This document shows, piece by piece, positions 9,500 to 18,019 of a stretch of DNA of 64,000 bases. The notes beneath the pieces were generated by a model. It was given only the letters and a program-made list of their open reading frames with translations. It did no database searches and was not told where the DNA came from. This stretch comes from Pseudomonas salomonii (GTDB lineage: Bacteria > Pseudomonadota > Gammaproteobacteria > Pseudomonadales > Pseudomonadaceae), in contig NZ_FNOX01000003.1 of the NCBI RefSeq assembly GCF_900107155.1, positions 372,001 through 436,000 on the forward strand, given 5' to 3'. Position numbers and translations under genes: made by a program. Position 1 is the first letter of the stretch; each line of letters starts with the position of its first letter.

Positions 9500-9523
9500 T
9501 GTGGGAACTGGCCAGCTCCCACA
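9500..9523. repeat. Hairpin repeat (GTGGGA...TCCCAC) between convergent genes
   Basis: An inverted repeat, TGTGGGA and TCCCACA around CTGGCCAG, followed by a second half-copy (GCTCCCACATTTTT) at 9531-9544 with a T run. It lies between two convergent stop codons and probably works as a terminator. Related hairpins are at 12067-12096 and 17950-17977. Confidence 0.75.
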
Positions 9524-9553
9524 CAAACCAGCTCCCACATTTTTGGTTCTGCG

Positions 9554-10474
9554 TCAGTTTCGGGATTTGCGGTGGTCGATCACATACGGCACTTTTTTCT
9601 CGAAGGTCTTGTCCAGCTCGCCCTGGTCCAGCTGGGTCATACCGCCCAGTTGCCTGGCGGTGAAACCGCTGCTGCCCACCTGTGAACCCGGCGCCAGGCT
9701 GACCATGCGCTTGGCGACCGCTTCAATCGCATCCTTGTAGCCGCCCTTCTTGTTCAGGTTGTACGCCTTCAAATCAATCTGCGTACGCAGCCAATTGCCC
9801 CAGTAGAACTCCAGGAATTCCGGCGCAATCGCGCCATCGTCCGGCTTGCCGTAGGCGGCCTTGCGGGTGAAATACACCAGGCTGCGAAAGGTGTCGTCCT
9901 GCAGGTTCTTGAAGCCCAGGTGCGCAGGCAGTTGCTGCGGCGGCAGGGTCTGGCCCTGATTGTCCTTGAGCCAGACCTTGCGGGCCGCCTCCATACGCTG
10001 CCAGAAGGTATTCATGTCGGCGCTGTTGCTGAAGTCATCGGTCACCTTGACCCACATTTTCAACTGCGGGCCGCCGCCGGGCACTTCCCACAAGGTGGTG
10101 AAGCTGTGGTGACCGTCGGTCAGGTACAACTGGCCGCCGGGGCCGACCACCACGGTTTTCATGTCGTCGGGGTGGGTGCCCACCGGGTCCTTGCAGGTGA
10201 AACTGTCGGGTTGGTGCAGGTCGGCTTTTTTCGGCACATTGTCGGCGGCGCCCTGGCCGTTGGTTTCGCAGTATTCGTCGAACACTTTGGCCGGTTTGTC
10301 GGCGAACAGCCCCAGGCTGTAGTAGATCTGGTCAAAGCCCACCACGGCCTGGGTCGGGTGCAGTTGCTCGAGGGCCACTTCGATTACCTGGCCGGGCCTG
10401 GGTGTGGAGAACGCCTGGGCTTGAGCGGCCAGCACGCTGAGCAGCAGGGCTGCGGTCCATGTGTACACACGCAT
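9554..10474 (-). CDS. Exported ParB/Srx-fold protein
   Basis: 306 residues starting with a signal peptide (MRVYTWTAALLLSVLAAQAQA, cleavage before FSTPRPG). The mature protein carries the ParB/sulfiredoxin-like signature LTDGHHSFTTLWEV, the 'DGHH' loop that binds nucleotide in the family. A frame is open upstream to 10564, but the ATG at 10474 is chosen because it begins the signal peptide. The role is unknown. ParB-type partition is not implied: the protein should be periplasmic, lacks the helix-turn-helix part, and no ParA gene is near. Confidence 0.75.
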   Translation of the reverse strand: MRVYTWTAALLLSVLAAQAQAFSTPRPGQVIEVALEQLHPTQAVVGFDQIYYSLGLFADKPAKVFDEYCETNGQGAADNVPKKADLHQPDSFTCKDPVGTHPDDMKTVVVGPGGQLYLTDGHHSFTTLWEVPGGGPQLKMWVKVTDDFSNSADMNTFWQRMEAARKVWLKDNQGQTLPPQQLPAHLGFKNLQDDTFRSLVYFTRKAAYGKPDDGAIAPEFLEFYWGNWLRTQIDLKAYNLNKKGGYKDAIEAVAKRMVSLAPGSQVGSSGFTARQLGGMTQLDQGELDKTFEKKVPYVIDHRKSRN

Positions 10475-10622
10475 AGGTTTCAGATCCTTGTGAAGTGAAT
10501 GTGCCGATACTACAAACCTTCGCTCAAGCCCGGCTGTACCGCGGCTGAAAAAGCCAGCGGTCATTTGCCGCGCGAGCGGCTAGAATCAACCCTATCCGTG
10601 AACCCCCAAATAGCCAGGAGCC

Positions 10623-11000
10623 ATGATGAGCTCGACCAACCCGCCCTCCCACACCGCCAAGCTGGACCGCATCCTCGCCGATGCCCAGCGCGACCGGGAA
10701 ATGGGCTACCGCGACAAAGCCTTGAAGATGTACCCGCACGTGTGCGGCCGCTGCGCCCGTGAGTTTGCCGGCAAACGCTTGAGCGAACTGACCGTACACC
10801 ATCGCAACCACAATCATGATGACAACCCCCAGGACGGTTCCAACTGGGAGTTGCTGTGCCTGTACTGCCACGACAACGAACACTCGCGCTACACCGACCA
10901 GCAGTACTTCGGCGAAGGCTCCACCAGCAGCCCGACGATTGCCAAGGCCACGCACAACCCGTTTGCGGCGTTGGCGGGGTTGATGAAGAAGGACGACTAG
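10623..11000 (+). CDS. yajD: YajD family HNH nuclease
   Basis: A 125-residue HNH protein. A zinc-binding CGRC pair is followed by LTVHHRNHNHDDNP (the HHxxN part) and LLCLYCHDNEH (second Cys pair and last His), the complete beta-beta-alpha metal fold. An AGGAG is placed correctly before the ATG at 10623; the next codon is also ATG. YajD is conserved in gammaproteobacteria but its cellular substrate is not established. It is followed by an inverted REP pair and by an RNA methyltransferase gene in the same direction. Confidence 0.88.
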   Translation: MMSSTNPPSHTAKLDRILADAQRDREMGYRDKALKMYPHVCGRCAREFAGKRLSELTVHHRNHNHDDNPQDGSNWELLCLYCHDNEHSRYTDQQYFGEGSTSSPTIAKATHNPFAALAGLMKKDD

Positions 11001-11020
11001 AGGCTGCCTGTACTGGCCTC

Positions 11021-11102
11021 TTCGCGAGCAAGCCCGCTCCCACATTCGACCGCATTCCAAATGATGTACGCGGACAAATGTGGGAGCGGGCTTGCTCGCG
11101 AA
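11021..11102. repeat. Inverted REP pair (BIME-like)
   Basis: Two REP units in opposite orientation, arms at 11021-11046 and 11077-11102, identical over 26 bp. The 30-bp spacer differs from the other pairs in the window. This is the only REP pair here lying between two genes read in the same direction, so it may limit read-through or protect the upstream mRNA. Confidence 0.85.
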
Positions 11103-11172
11103 GGCGATAGCACAAACACTGCATCTCGTTGAGGCCGTATAATCGCGGTTTTCCTCCAAGGCACCCTTCCCC

Positions 11173-11640
11173 GTGGGCAATAAACGCTACAGCTGCATCG
11201 GTCTGTACAACCCCAAATCCCCCGAAAACGTCGGCTCGGTGATGCGCGCCGCCGGCTGCTACGGCGTGGCCTCGGTGTTTTACACCGGCGTGCGTTACGA
11301 GCGCGCCCGGGACTTCATCACCGACACCAAGAAGGTCCACCACGACATTCCGTTGATCGGCATCGATGACCTGAAAAAGATCCTGCCGCTGGGCTGTATC
11401 CCGGTCGCCGTGGAGCTGGTGGAAGGCGCCCGCCCGCTGCCCGAGTACACGCACCCCGACCGCGCGCTGTACATCTTCGGCCCCGAAGACGGCTCGCTGG
11501 ACAAAGAGATCCGCGACTGGTGTGAAGACGTGGTGTACATCCCGACCTCCGGCTGCATGAACCTGGCCGCCACCGTCAATGTGGTGCTCTACGACCGTCT
11601 GGCCAAAGGCAACAACACCCGCTCGGGCCCCAAGTACTGA
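11173..11640 (+). CDS. RNA methyltransferase of the SpoU/TrmH superfamily
   Basis: A 155-residue SPOUT-class protein starting with GTG. It has the three SpoU motifs: NPKSPENVGSVMRAAGCYG (motif 1), LYIFGPEDGSL (motif 2) and VYIPTSGCMNLAATVNVVLYD (motif 3, knot and SAM binding). The protein is limited to the catalytic domain, without an N-terminal RNA-binding extension, like TrmL-type 2'-O-ribose methyltransferases. The exact RNA target (tRNA or rRNA position) cannot be read from the sequence. Monocistronic position is likely. Confidence 0.85.
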   Translation: MGNKRYSCIGLYNPKSPENVGSVMRAAGCYGVASVFYTGVRYERARDFITDTKKVHHDIPLIGIDDLKKILPLGCIPVAVELVEGARPLPEYTHPDRALYIFGPEDGSLDKEIRDWCEDVVYIPTSGCMNLAATVNVVLYDRLAKGNNTRSGPKY

Positions 11641-11707
11641 TATTTCGGGAACATCCGACGCCTGCAAACAGTCAGCTACTTACACTTGCCTTTGTTGGAG
11701 ACACACC

Positions 11708-12049
11708 ATGAGCGACAGCAAAACCCTGCGACCTATCATCGAACACCTGCAACCAGCCGCCAAAAGCGCGCAAAACGTGCACGGGTCGGAACGCATTCTT
11801 TCGGTGGCCGGCGGTGTGATGATGGTCGGCAAAGGCCTGCGCCGTGGCGGCATCTTCGGGCTGATCCAGGTGGCGATTGGTGGCGTGGCGCTGGTGCGCG
11901 GCGTGACCGGGCACAGCTCGCTCAAGGACAAGCTGGAGCAAGGCCGTCAGGAAATGAACAGCGTGCGTACCAGGATCGAACGCGCGGGCGAAGAGTTGAA
12001 GAACTTGAAGACCAAGGCTGAAGTGGCGGCGGAGAAAGCCACTAAATAG
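11708..12049 (+). CDS. Small membrane protein with coiled tail (DUF2892-like)
   Basis: 113 residues. The core (about residues 28-68) is Gly-rich and hydrophobic with GGVMMVGKGLRRGG and FGLIQVAIGGVALVRGVTGH, resembling the YgaP-type/DUF2892 two-helix membrane hairpin. The tail (about 75-113) is charged and strongly helical, probably coiled coil, with many Lys, Glu and Arg. An open frame extends upstream to 11579, but the ATG at 11708 follows a GGAG and begins the conserved part. Function unknown. Confidence 0.72.
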   Translation: MSDSKTLRPIIEHLQPAAKSAQNVHGSERILSVAGGVMMVGKGLRRGGIFGLIQVAIGGVALVRGVTGHSSLKDKLEQGRQEMNSVRTRIERAGEELKNLKTKAEVAAEKATK

Positions 12050-12066
12050 CCAGGCCAACCCCAATC

Positions 12067-12096
12067 AACTGTGGGAACTGGCCAGCTCCCACAGTT
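12067..12096. terminator. Hairpin between convergent genes
   Basis: Inverted repeat AACTGTGGGA and TCCCACAGTT with the loop ACTGGCCAGC, followed by TGTTTT. It belongs to the same family as 9500-9523. It lies 18 bp after one stop and 9 bp before the next convergent stop, so it can terminate in both directions. Confidence 0.75.
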
Positions 12097-12104
12097 GTTT
12101 TGGG

Positions 12105-13325
12105 TCAACGCAATAATTTGTTGTCCAGCACCACCGACGACTCGCCGATCACACTTTCGGCCAACTGCACAAACTCCGCCGTATTCACACTGTTCGCCCG
12201 CATCACCGCCTGCGCCAGATCATCCAGCGAGCGCTTGTTGTGGGTCTTGACGCGGATCTCGCGGTCCAGCTCCTGCAACACCAGCACCGCCTGCGCCACG
12301 GTCGCACCGTTGACGTGATCGCCGCGCAGGCTGGTCACGCCCTTGCCTTCCCTGGCCAACCGCGTCTGTATCGCCGCATAGCGCTCATCGGTAATGCCGC
12401 CGGCACGCCGCAGCAGTTCAATGGCGTAATACTCGCCCAACCCTTCGCTGATCCAGTCACTGGTATCGTGGTCGTTAAAGCGGCCAATGGCTTGCACCAC
12501 TTCGCGCAACAATGGGCTGCTGCCGTTTTCGCTGATCAGCGGCGTGCGGCTGTTGAGGTAAATCGAATCGCGCGCCGAGAAAGCGCCACGGCGCATCGGG
12601 TCGCTGGCGCCGACGATCAACAGCTTGGCCGGATGGCGCGGCAGTGCGGCCTCCACTTGCGGCCACACGAACGTCAGCAGCGTCAGCACGTCCATGCGGC
12701 GCATGGCCTGGCCCTTGGGCGAGGCCACGGTGACTTCGGTTTCACCCAGGCGCACGCGACGACTGCCGAGGTTACCCGCGAGCATCCAGCCGGTGGGCCG
12801 GTCGAACAGGCGGGACACGTTGTCGATACGGAACTTGTGCTTACCGACACGCGGCCAGGCGGTTTCGACGCTTTTCCAGCCGGCCGGCAACTCGAACATC
12901 AGCCGCGACACCAACTCGATACCGTCCTGCTGATCGAGGCGCGCAGCCGGCACCAGGTCTTCGCCGCGAAACAGCGCCCAGCTCGGCGTCATCCGCGCCT
13001 CATACACGCCCGCCTTGCGCGCATGGGTGAGGCGCACGCGGTAAGTCAGGCTGGCTTTGTCGGCGCTGGGTTGCCACAGGCCACGGCTGCCGGTGACCTG
13101 CCATTGGCCGTCGGCCTTGAAGTCGCTGTAGTCGCCGTCACGGCCCAGGTCGAAGTTCAGGCTGCGCACGGCCGAGCCCTGGGACAGGCTCACGCGCACC
13201 TCGGCCTGATCACTCTGGGGCAGCAGTTTGACGTGATAATCCAGGTCGACTTTCTTCGCGCACCACGCAGGCAGGCTCAGTGTCAGCAGCACCAAGGATG
13301 CCGCCAGCCGGGTTGCCACCCTCAT
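12105..13325 (-). CDS. Exported protein resembling M1/M61 peptidases but lacking HExxH
   Basis: 406 residues with a signal peptide (about residues 1-24, ending AWCA). Residues 30-200 look like a beta-rich N-terminal domain. Residues 210-330 resemble the catalytic region of gluzincin peptidases of the M1/M61 type: WISEGLGEYYAIELLRRAG at 291-309 fits the second motif (W-x-SEG-x-x-x-YY) that holds the third zinc ligand. The position expected for HExxH reads R274-E-V-V-Q278, so the two histidine zinc ligands are missing and the protein is probably not an active metallopeptidase. The ATG at 13325 follows AAGGAG; the GTG at 13331 is less likely. Function unknown. Confidence 0.72.
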   Translation of the reverse strand: MRVATRLAASLVLLTLSLPAWCAKKVDLDYHVKLLPQSDQAEVRVSLSQGSAVRSLNFDLGRDGDYSDFKADGQWQVTGSRGLWQPSADKASLTYRVRLTHARKAGVYEARMTPSWALFRGEDLVPAARLDQQDGIELVSRLMFELPAGWKSVETAWPRVGKHKFRIDNVSRLFDRPTGWMLAGNLGSRRVRLGETEVTVASPKGQAMRRMDVLTLLTFVWPQVEAALPRHPAKLLIVGASDPMRRGAFSARDSIYLNSRTPLISENGSSPLLREVVQAIGRFNDHDTSDWISEGLGEYYAIELLRRAGGITDERYAAIQTRLAREGKGVTSLRGDHVNGATVAQAVLVLQELDREIRVKTHNKRSLDDLAQAVMRANSVNTAEFVQLAESVIGESSVVLDNKLLR

Positions 13326-13339
13326 ACACACTCCTTTTT

Positions 13340-13789
13340 TCAGCCTGCGCGGAAGATCAGGTAATCCTCCCAGTCATCTTCGGGCACGCTGCCTTCGGCA
13401 AGCATGCGACCGGACTGGGAAATGCGTTCATGGTGCACGGCATCGCGGTCGCCACACACCAGGTGGTGCCACAGCGGCAGGTCCTTGCGTTCGCTGACCA
13501 GGCGGTAGCCGCAGGTCGGCGGCAGCCATTTGAACTGGTCGGCCTGGCCCGGCGTGAGCTGGATGCAGTCAGGCACCGAGGCGCGACGGTTGGCATAGTC
13601 GCTGCACTGGCAGGTTTTTAGATCAAGCAGTTTGCAGGCGATGCGCGTGTAATAGACGCTGTTGTCGTCTTCATCCTCAAGCTTTTGCAGGCAGCACAGA
13701 CCACAGCCGTCGCACAACGACTCCCATTCCTCCTGGTCGAGGTGTTCAAGGGTTTTGCGTATCCAGAAAGGTTCGACTTTGGCGGCCAT
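13340..13789 (-). CDS. ycgN: YcgN family cysteine cluster protein (UPF0260)
   Basis: 149 residues with the typical Cys cluster: [11 protein letters not shown] at about residues 26-36, [14 protein letters not shown] further on, then C in VPDC and PPTC. Eight or more conserved Cys suggest a metal (zinc or iron-sulfur) site, but no activity is known. Length and order match the UPF0260 family. It lies 14 bp behind the peptidase-like gene on the same strand but upstream of it in transcription, so they may share an mRNA. Confidence 0.9.
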   Translation of the reverse strand: MAAKVEPFWIRKTLEHLDQEEWESLCDGCGLCCLQKLEDEDDNSVYYTRIACKLLDLKTCQCSDYANRRASVPDCIQLTPGQADQFKWLPPTCGYRLVSERKDLPLWHHLVCGDRDAVHHERISQSGRMLAEGSVPEDDWEDYLIFRAG

Positions 13790-13942
13790 GGCTCTACATC
13801 AGTATCGGTAGGTGAAAAGGCCGCCAGTCTAGTGCCCAAGGCGCCTGGGGCCAAGCGCTTACGACTGGCGGTGCAACAACACTTGTCAGCCCAGTGGGCG
13901 CGCAGTAGCTTTGAAGGCCGAATTGACGATCAGGAACTGCCC

Positions 13943-14527
13943 ATGACACGCGTTGCCGATTACCCGATCCACACCCAATTCACCGAGCGCTGGTCGCCCC
14001 GCGCCTTTACCGGCGAAAGCATCCCGCAAGAGACGCTGCTGAGCTTCTTCGAAGCCGCTCGCTGGGCGCCATCGGCTTACAACTCGCAGCCGTGGCGCTT
14101 TCTCTATGCGCGCCGCGACACGCCAAACTGGGAGCGTTTCCTGGGTTTGCTCAATGAATTCAACCGTGGTTGGGCGCAACACGCGTCAGCCCTGGTGATC
14201 ATCGCCTCAAAAACCGACTTCATCGCCCCCGGCGCCACTGAAGAAACCCCGGCGCTGTGGCACACCTTCGACACAGGGTCAGCCTGGGGCCACCTGGCGC
14301 TGCAAGCCAGCCTCAGCGGCTGGCACACCCACGGCATGGCCGGTTTCGATCAGGAGCTGACCCGCAAGGAGCTGAAGATTCCTGAAGGTTATGCGCTGCA
14401 TGCAGCCGTAGCGGTGGGCAAGCTGGGGGACAAGTCGAGCTTGCCGGAGTACCTGCAAGGTCGTGAAGCGCCAAGCCCGCGTCGGCCGCTGAGCGAGCTG
14501 GTGTCCGAGGGTGACTTCAGCCTGTAA
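13943..14527 (+). CDS. Nitroreductase family protein
   Basis: A 194-residue FMN-dependent nitroreductase-fold protein. The FMN-binding entry reads RWSPRAFTG near residue 14, followed by FEAARWAPSAYNSQPWRFLYA, the classic substrate/FMN segment, and a later AVAVGKLGDK strand. The enzyme is expected to reduce nitro groups, quinones or flavins with NAD(P)H in the cytosol; the natural substrate is unknown. An open frame extends to 13685 but crosses the divergent ycgN gene; the ATG at 13943 follows CAGGAA and is preferred. Confidence 0.87.
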   Translation: MTRVADYPIHTQFTERWSPRAFTGESIPQETLLSFFEAARWAPSAYNSQPWRFLYARRDTPNWERFLGLLNEFNRGWAQHASALVIIASKTDFIAPGATEETPALWHTFDTGSAWGHLALQASLSGWHTHGMAGFDQELTRKELKIPEGYALHAAVAVGKLGDKSSLPEYLQGREAPSPRRPLSELVSEGDFSL

Positions 14528-14542
14528 ACCTTGCATAGATCC

Positions 14543-14636
14543 AATGTGGGAGCGGGCTTGCTCGCGAAAGCGGTGTATCAGTCGCCACATTTTGTGCCTG
14601 ACCCTCCGCTTTCGCGAGCAAGCCCGCTCCCACATT
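14543..14636. repeat. Inverted REP pair (BIME-like) between convergent genes
   Basis: Two opposed REP units whose arms (14543-14573 and 14606-14636) are perfectly complementary over 31 bp, followed by a T run. They separate the convergent nitroreductase and hydroxyacid dehydrogenase genes by almost their whole gap, so the transcript from either side ends in a very stable hairpin. Confidence 0.88.
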
Positions 14637-14651
14637 TTTTCCGGCGTTGTG

Positions 14652-15584
14652 TCAGTAACCCCTTTCGAAGCTGACTTCCCTGCGCAACGCTTCCTTGGCC
14701 TGATAAGCCCGCAGATTCTGCACAAACAACTCCACCATCATCCCCGGCGACGTCGGCGCGGAACTGTGCCCGGTCAGCAGCAAACCCCAGGCGGTCCAGA
14801 ACGGGTGGCGTTGCGGCAAAGGCTCCTGACGGCACACGTCGATCACCGCACCGGCCAAGTGCCCTTCTTTGAGTGCCTCGACCAAGTCGGCATCGACCAC
14901 CGCCACGCCGCGCCCGACGTTGATAAACAACCCGGTCGGCTTGAATTGCTTGAACAGCGCCGCATCGTACAAATCATGGGTGTCAGGCGTGTTCGGCAAC
15001 AGGTTGATCACGTAGTCCACCTCGCCCACCAGCCGGCTCAGTTGGTCCAGGCCGGCCACTTCGATAAACGGTGCCTGCTCCCGCGCGCTGCTGGCGATCC
15101 CGTAGAGCTTGACGCCAAACGGCAGCAAAAAATCAGCCACGCTCTGGCCGATATCGCCGGTGCCAACCACCAGCACCTTGCGCCCCGCCAGGCTCTGGCC
15201 CATGCGGTTGTCCCACTTGCGCTCGACCTGGCTGACCAGCCGCGCCAGCACTTCGCGCTCATGCCCGAGCATATAGGTGAGCACGAACTCGGCCATGACC
15301 TGGCCAAAGATGCCGACCGCGCGGGTCAGGCGGTAGTCGCGCGGCAAGCCGTCGGCCAGCAGTGGCGTAATACCCGCCCAGGTCGATTGCAGCCATTGCG
15401 GCTTATGGCCCTGACGCAGCAGGGTGGCGAGCAGGTCAGGCTGGCCCAGCCAAACCGGGCAATCGGCGGCCAGGCGCGACAATTGGGCGGAGTCGCCGCT
15501 GGTCAACACCTCAACGTCCGGGGCCGCTTCGCTCAGCAATTGGGCGTAGAGCGGGTGATCCTGTTCAGCAATCAGAACACGCAT
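14652..15584 (-). CDS. D-2-hydroxyacid dehydrogenase (GhrA-like)
   Basis: 310 residues of the NAD(P)-dependent D-isomer specific 2-hydroxyacid dehydrogenase family. The nucleotide-binding loop is VVGTGDIGQSVADFL. The catalytic set is visible as Arg in NVGRGVAV, Glu in CRQEPLP and His in GHSSAP. Similarity in length and in the absence of ACT domains points to glyoxylate/hydroxypyruvate reductase (GhrA type), which turns glyoxylate or hydroxypyruvate into glycolate or glycerate. Substrate choice is inference. It is followed by an inverted REP pair. Confidence 0.87.
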   Translation of the reverse strand: MRVLIAEQDHPLYAQLLSEAAPDVEVLTSGDSAQLSRLAADCPVWLGQPDLLATLLRQGHKPQWLQSTWAGITPLLADGLPRDYRLTRAVGIFGQVMAEFVLTYMLGHEREVLARLVSQVERKWDNRMGQSLAGRKVLVVGTGDIGQSVADFLLPFGVKLYGIASSAREQAPFIEVAGLDQLSRLVGEVDYVINLLPNTPDTHDLYDAALFKQFKPTGLFINVGRGVAVVDADLVEALKEGHLAGAVIDVCRQEPLPQRHPFWTAWGLLLTGHSSAPTSPGMMVELFVQNLRAYQAKEALRREVSFERGY

Positions 15585-15692
15585 GGTTCAAACCTTTCAA
15601 AAACAATGCAGACGGCCGCCCGCTTCCTTACGGCCACCGCCAATCGAATACGAGTCCATAAAAGAATGTGCCCTGAACAGGGCACTGAACGC

Positions 15693-15986
15693 TTACATCG
15701 GGTCGTTGCGGCGCAGCAGCTCTTCGGGCAAGTGTTCGATGTACTCGTCCTCGGCCGGCGGCATTTGCAGGTGGTAGCCCTGCTTGTCGAGGTTTTCCAG
15801 GACCACGGTGATGTCCTCGCGCGACAGCTTGCGCTCGGGCGTCAGTATCATCTCGAACGCAAGATGAGCCTTGCCGAAGGCGGCCATCAACGGCTCCGGC
15901 ACGCGCTCCAGCGCATCGCTTTTGAGCACGTAGAGGTACATCCCGTCTTTTTTCAAGCTGCGATAGATGGAGCAAATACGTTTCAA
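15693..15986 (-). CDS. ycgL: YcgL domain protein
   Basis: 97 residues, a complete YcgL domain ([14 protein letters not shown] near the start and [16 protein letters not shown] near the end). The function is unknown in all bacteria. The ATG overlaps the stop of the RNase D gene (ATGA), so the two are translationally coupled, an arrangement also seen in related pseudomonads. This suggests a link with RNA turnover, which is inference. Confidence 0.92.
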   Translation of the reverse strand: MKRICSIYRSLKKDGMYLYVLKSDALERVPEPLMAAFGKAHLAFEMILTPERKLSREDITVVLENLDKQGYHLQMPPAEDEYIEHLPEELLRRNDPM

Positions 15987-17116
15987 GGCTGTTCTCCGGC
16001 AGTGGCCAGGCTGTCGAGCAGCGCCTGGCCCATCAACTCGCGGCGCCAGCCACGCAGCGAGTCTGGCAATGTATAAGGCCCATCGGGGTAGCCACTTTTA
16101 ACCAGGGCTTCGAGGGTTTTCTTGCGCAGCATCAGTTCCGGCGCCATCTCCAGGCGCTCGGCCTCGGCCTGGCCCAGGGCGCGCAGTTGCTTGATCAGCG
16201 CAGCGGCATCCACCGGCAACGGTTCGGCCACGGCGGGCGGCCACTGGTCCATCGACACGCTGGCGGCGCGTTTGATCAGGTCCAGCAGGAACTGGCCATC
16301 CTGACGCACGGTGCGCGGGTGCATGTCTTCGATCTTGCCCAACGCGGCGAGGTTATCCGGCTGAGACTTGGCCAGGGGCCACAACGAGTGCTCACGAATG
16401 ATGCGGTTGCGCGGCAGGTCTCGGGCACGGGCCTGCTGCTCGCGCCAGGCGCACAGTTCGCGCAATACCGCGAGCTGGGCACGCGAGAGTTTCCACGCCA
16501 GCTTGGCGTCGCGGTACACCTCATACGGGTCGACTTCGCGGCGCAGGTTGGCCACCAGCTCGGCGCCGTCTTCCAGTACCCAGGCGTATTTGTCATCCGA
16601 CAGCTGCGGGCGCAAGCGCACATAGACCTCGGCCAGGTGCACCGCGTCTTCGGCGGCATAGCTCACCTGCGTCTCGGACAATGGTCGCTGCAGCCAGTCC
16701 GAGCGGGTTTCGCCCTTGGGCAGTTCGATATCCAGCACGGCCTGCACCAGGCGCGAGTAGCCCATGGAGAAACCGAGGTTCAGGTAAGCCGCCGCCAATT
16801 GAGTGTCGAACAACGGCACCGGCAGGCTGCCGGTCAGACGCAGCAGCACTTCCAGGTCTTCGCTGCAGGCATGCACCACCTTGATCACCGCCGGGTTCTC
16901 CAGCAAGGCGGCCAAGGGTTGCCAGTTGTCGATGGTCAGGGGGTCGATCAGGTAAGCGCGAACGCCATCACCGATCTGGATCAGCCCGGCAATGGGATAA
17001 AAGGTGTCGACCCGCATGAATTCGGTGTCGAGGGCGACGAATGGCAACTGCTGCCATTCGGCGCAATGCTGGCCGAGGCTATCGTTGTCGCAGATCCAGT
17101 GAATATCGATGGCCAC
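15983..17116 (-). CDS. rnd: Ribonuclease D
   Basis: 377 residues. The DEDD exonuclease domain is complete: ExoI in ALDTEF (Asp30, Glu32), ExoII in [10 protein letters not shown] and ExoIII in [13 protein letters not shown] with its Tyr and Asp. An HRDC domain follows at about residues 205-290. RNase D trims the 3' ends of tRNA precursors and other small RNAs with two metal ions. The GTG at 17116 is chosen because a GGGAG stands eight bases upstream and the protein then starts M-A-I-D-I-H-W; the upstream ATG at 17185 gives unconserved sequence. First gene of a two-gene unit with ycgL. Confidence 0.92.
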   Translation of the reverse strand: MAIDIHWICDNDSLGQHCAEWQQLPFVALDTEFMRVDTFYPIAGLIQIGDGVRAYLIDPLTIDNWQPLAALLENPAVIKVVHACSEDLEVLLRLTGSLPVPLFDTQLAAAYLNLGFSMGYSRLVQAVLDIELPKGETRSDWLQRPLSETQVSYAAEDAVHLAEVYVRLRPQLSDDKYAWVLEDGAELVANLRREVDPYEVYRDAKLAWKLSRAQLAVLRELCAWREQQARARDLPRNRIIREHSLWPLAKSQPDNLAALGKIEDMHPRTVRQDGQFLLDLIKRAASVSMDQWPPAVAEPLPVDAAALIKQLRALGQAEAERLEMAPELMLRKKTLEALVKSGYPDGPYTLPDSLRGWRRELMGQALLDSLATAGEQP

Positions 17117-17238
17117 ACGGCTCTCCCTTGAAGAATGGCGCGCAGTATATATCGCGAAAGGGGCTTGCGAGCATCCGCAGTGCACACACCTTCATGAAAA
17201 CTCTGACAAGAGATGGAGAATAGTCCGACAGGCGGGAG

Positions 17239-17838
17239 TTAGCCCCTCTTACGCAAAACATAGACACGCCACAACTTGGAGCCCGGCAGGAACTCCTGGT
17301 GATGAAGGACTTTGAACCCGGCCTGGCGGAATTCGTCCTCCACCGGCGTGCGCGAGTTCACCGAGACAATCACCGTGTCGCGGCTGACACGGTGGAATTC
17401 GCGCAACAGCGCTATTCGCACGTCACTGCCGGGCACGTGACGAAACAGTTCCAGACAGAAAATACAGTCCACCGCGTTGGCCGACAGGCCGATGGAAAAC
17501 GCCGAGCCCTGGAACGTTTTGACCCGCTTGAGCAACGCCGCCGGGTGATGGGTGCGCGCGTGGTCGAGCATGGCCTGGGAATTGTCCGAGGCCAGAATCA
17601 CCCGGTTGACGTGTTCGGCCAACACCGGCCAGAACCGGCCCGAGCCACACGCCAAGTCCAGGATCAACCCAGGCTCGCCGGCCACTTTCAATGCCTGGCG
17701 CACCAACCGTTCATCACGCCAGGCCGCCAGACGCTTGAGCAGCGCGGGCGGACGCGTGTCGCCGCAGACCTGGGCATGCTCGCGGTCACAGCGTTCGGCG
17801 AATTCAATCTCGATAGAGGATGGAGGTTGTGGCGACAT
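17239..17838 (-). CDS. Class I SAM-dependent methyltransferase
   Basis: 199 residues with a Rossmann-type SAM site: motif I LILDLACGSGRFWPVLA, an acidic residue in LASDNSQAM (motif II), and DCIFCLELFRHV as the strand 4 region. The fold matches Methyltransf_11-like enzymes acting on small molecules. No substrate can be deduced. It stands alone on the strand, between rnd and the glutamine-synthetase-like gene, which read the same way with large gaps. Confidence 0.82.
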   Translation of the reverse strand: MSPQPPSSIEIEFAERCDREHAQVCGDTRPPALLKRLAAWRDERLVRQALKVAGEPGLILDLACGSGRFWPVLAEHVNRVILASDNSQAMLDHARTHHPAALLKRVKTFQGSAFSIGLSANAVDCIFCLELFRHVPGSDVRIALLREFHRVSRDTVIVSVNSRTPVEDEFRQAGFKVLHHQEFLPGSKLWRVYVLRKRG

Positions 17839-17949
17839 TGCGGGCTCATGTGAGTGGAACGGTGGTGAACGACCTTGAACCGCAGCTTAACCACTGCAAC
17901 GTGAAAAAAAGGTTGAAACCATGACGGCTATAAAACACCGGCGATCGAC

Positions 17950-17977
17950 TGTGGGAGCTGGCTTGCCAGCTCCCACA
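17950..17977. repeat. Hairpin repeat (GTGGGAGCTGG type)
   Basis: Perfect inverted repeat TGTGGGAGCTGG and CCAGCTCCCACA with the loop CTTG, 42 bp beyond the end of the leftward glutamine-synthetase-like gene. It is likely that gene's terminator and is related to the hairpins at 9500 and 12067. Confidence 0.75.
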
Positions 17978-18019
17978 CAAAAGCAGCGCTTCGGTGTATC
18001 CAAATCTGCTGCCAGCGGA

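Noticed and set aside
9554..10474. Chromosome partition protein ParB
   Set aside because: It has a signal peptide and no helix-turn-helix; no parA or parS is near.
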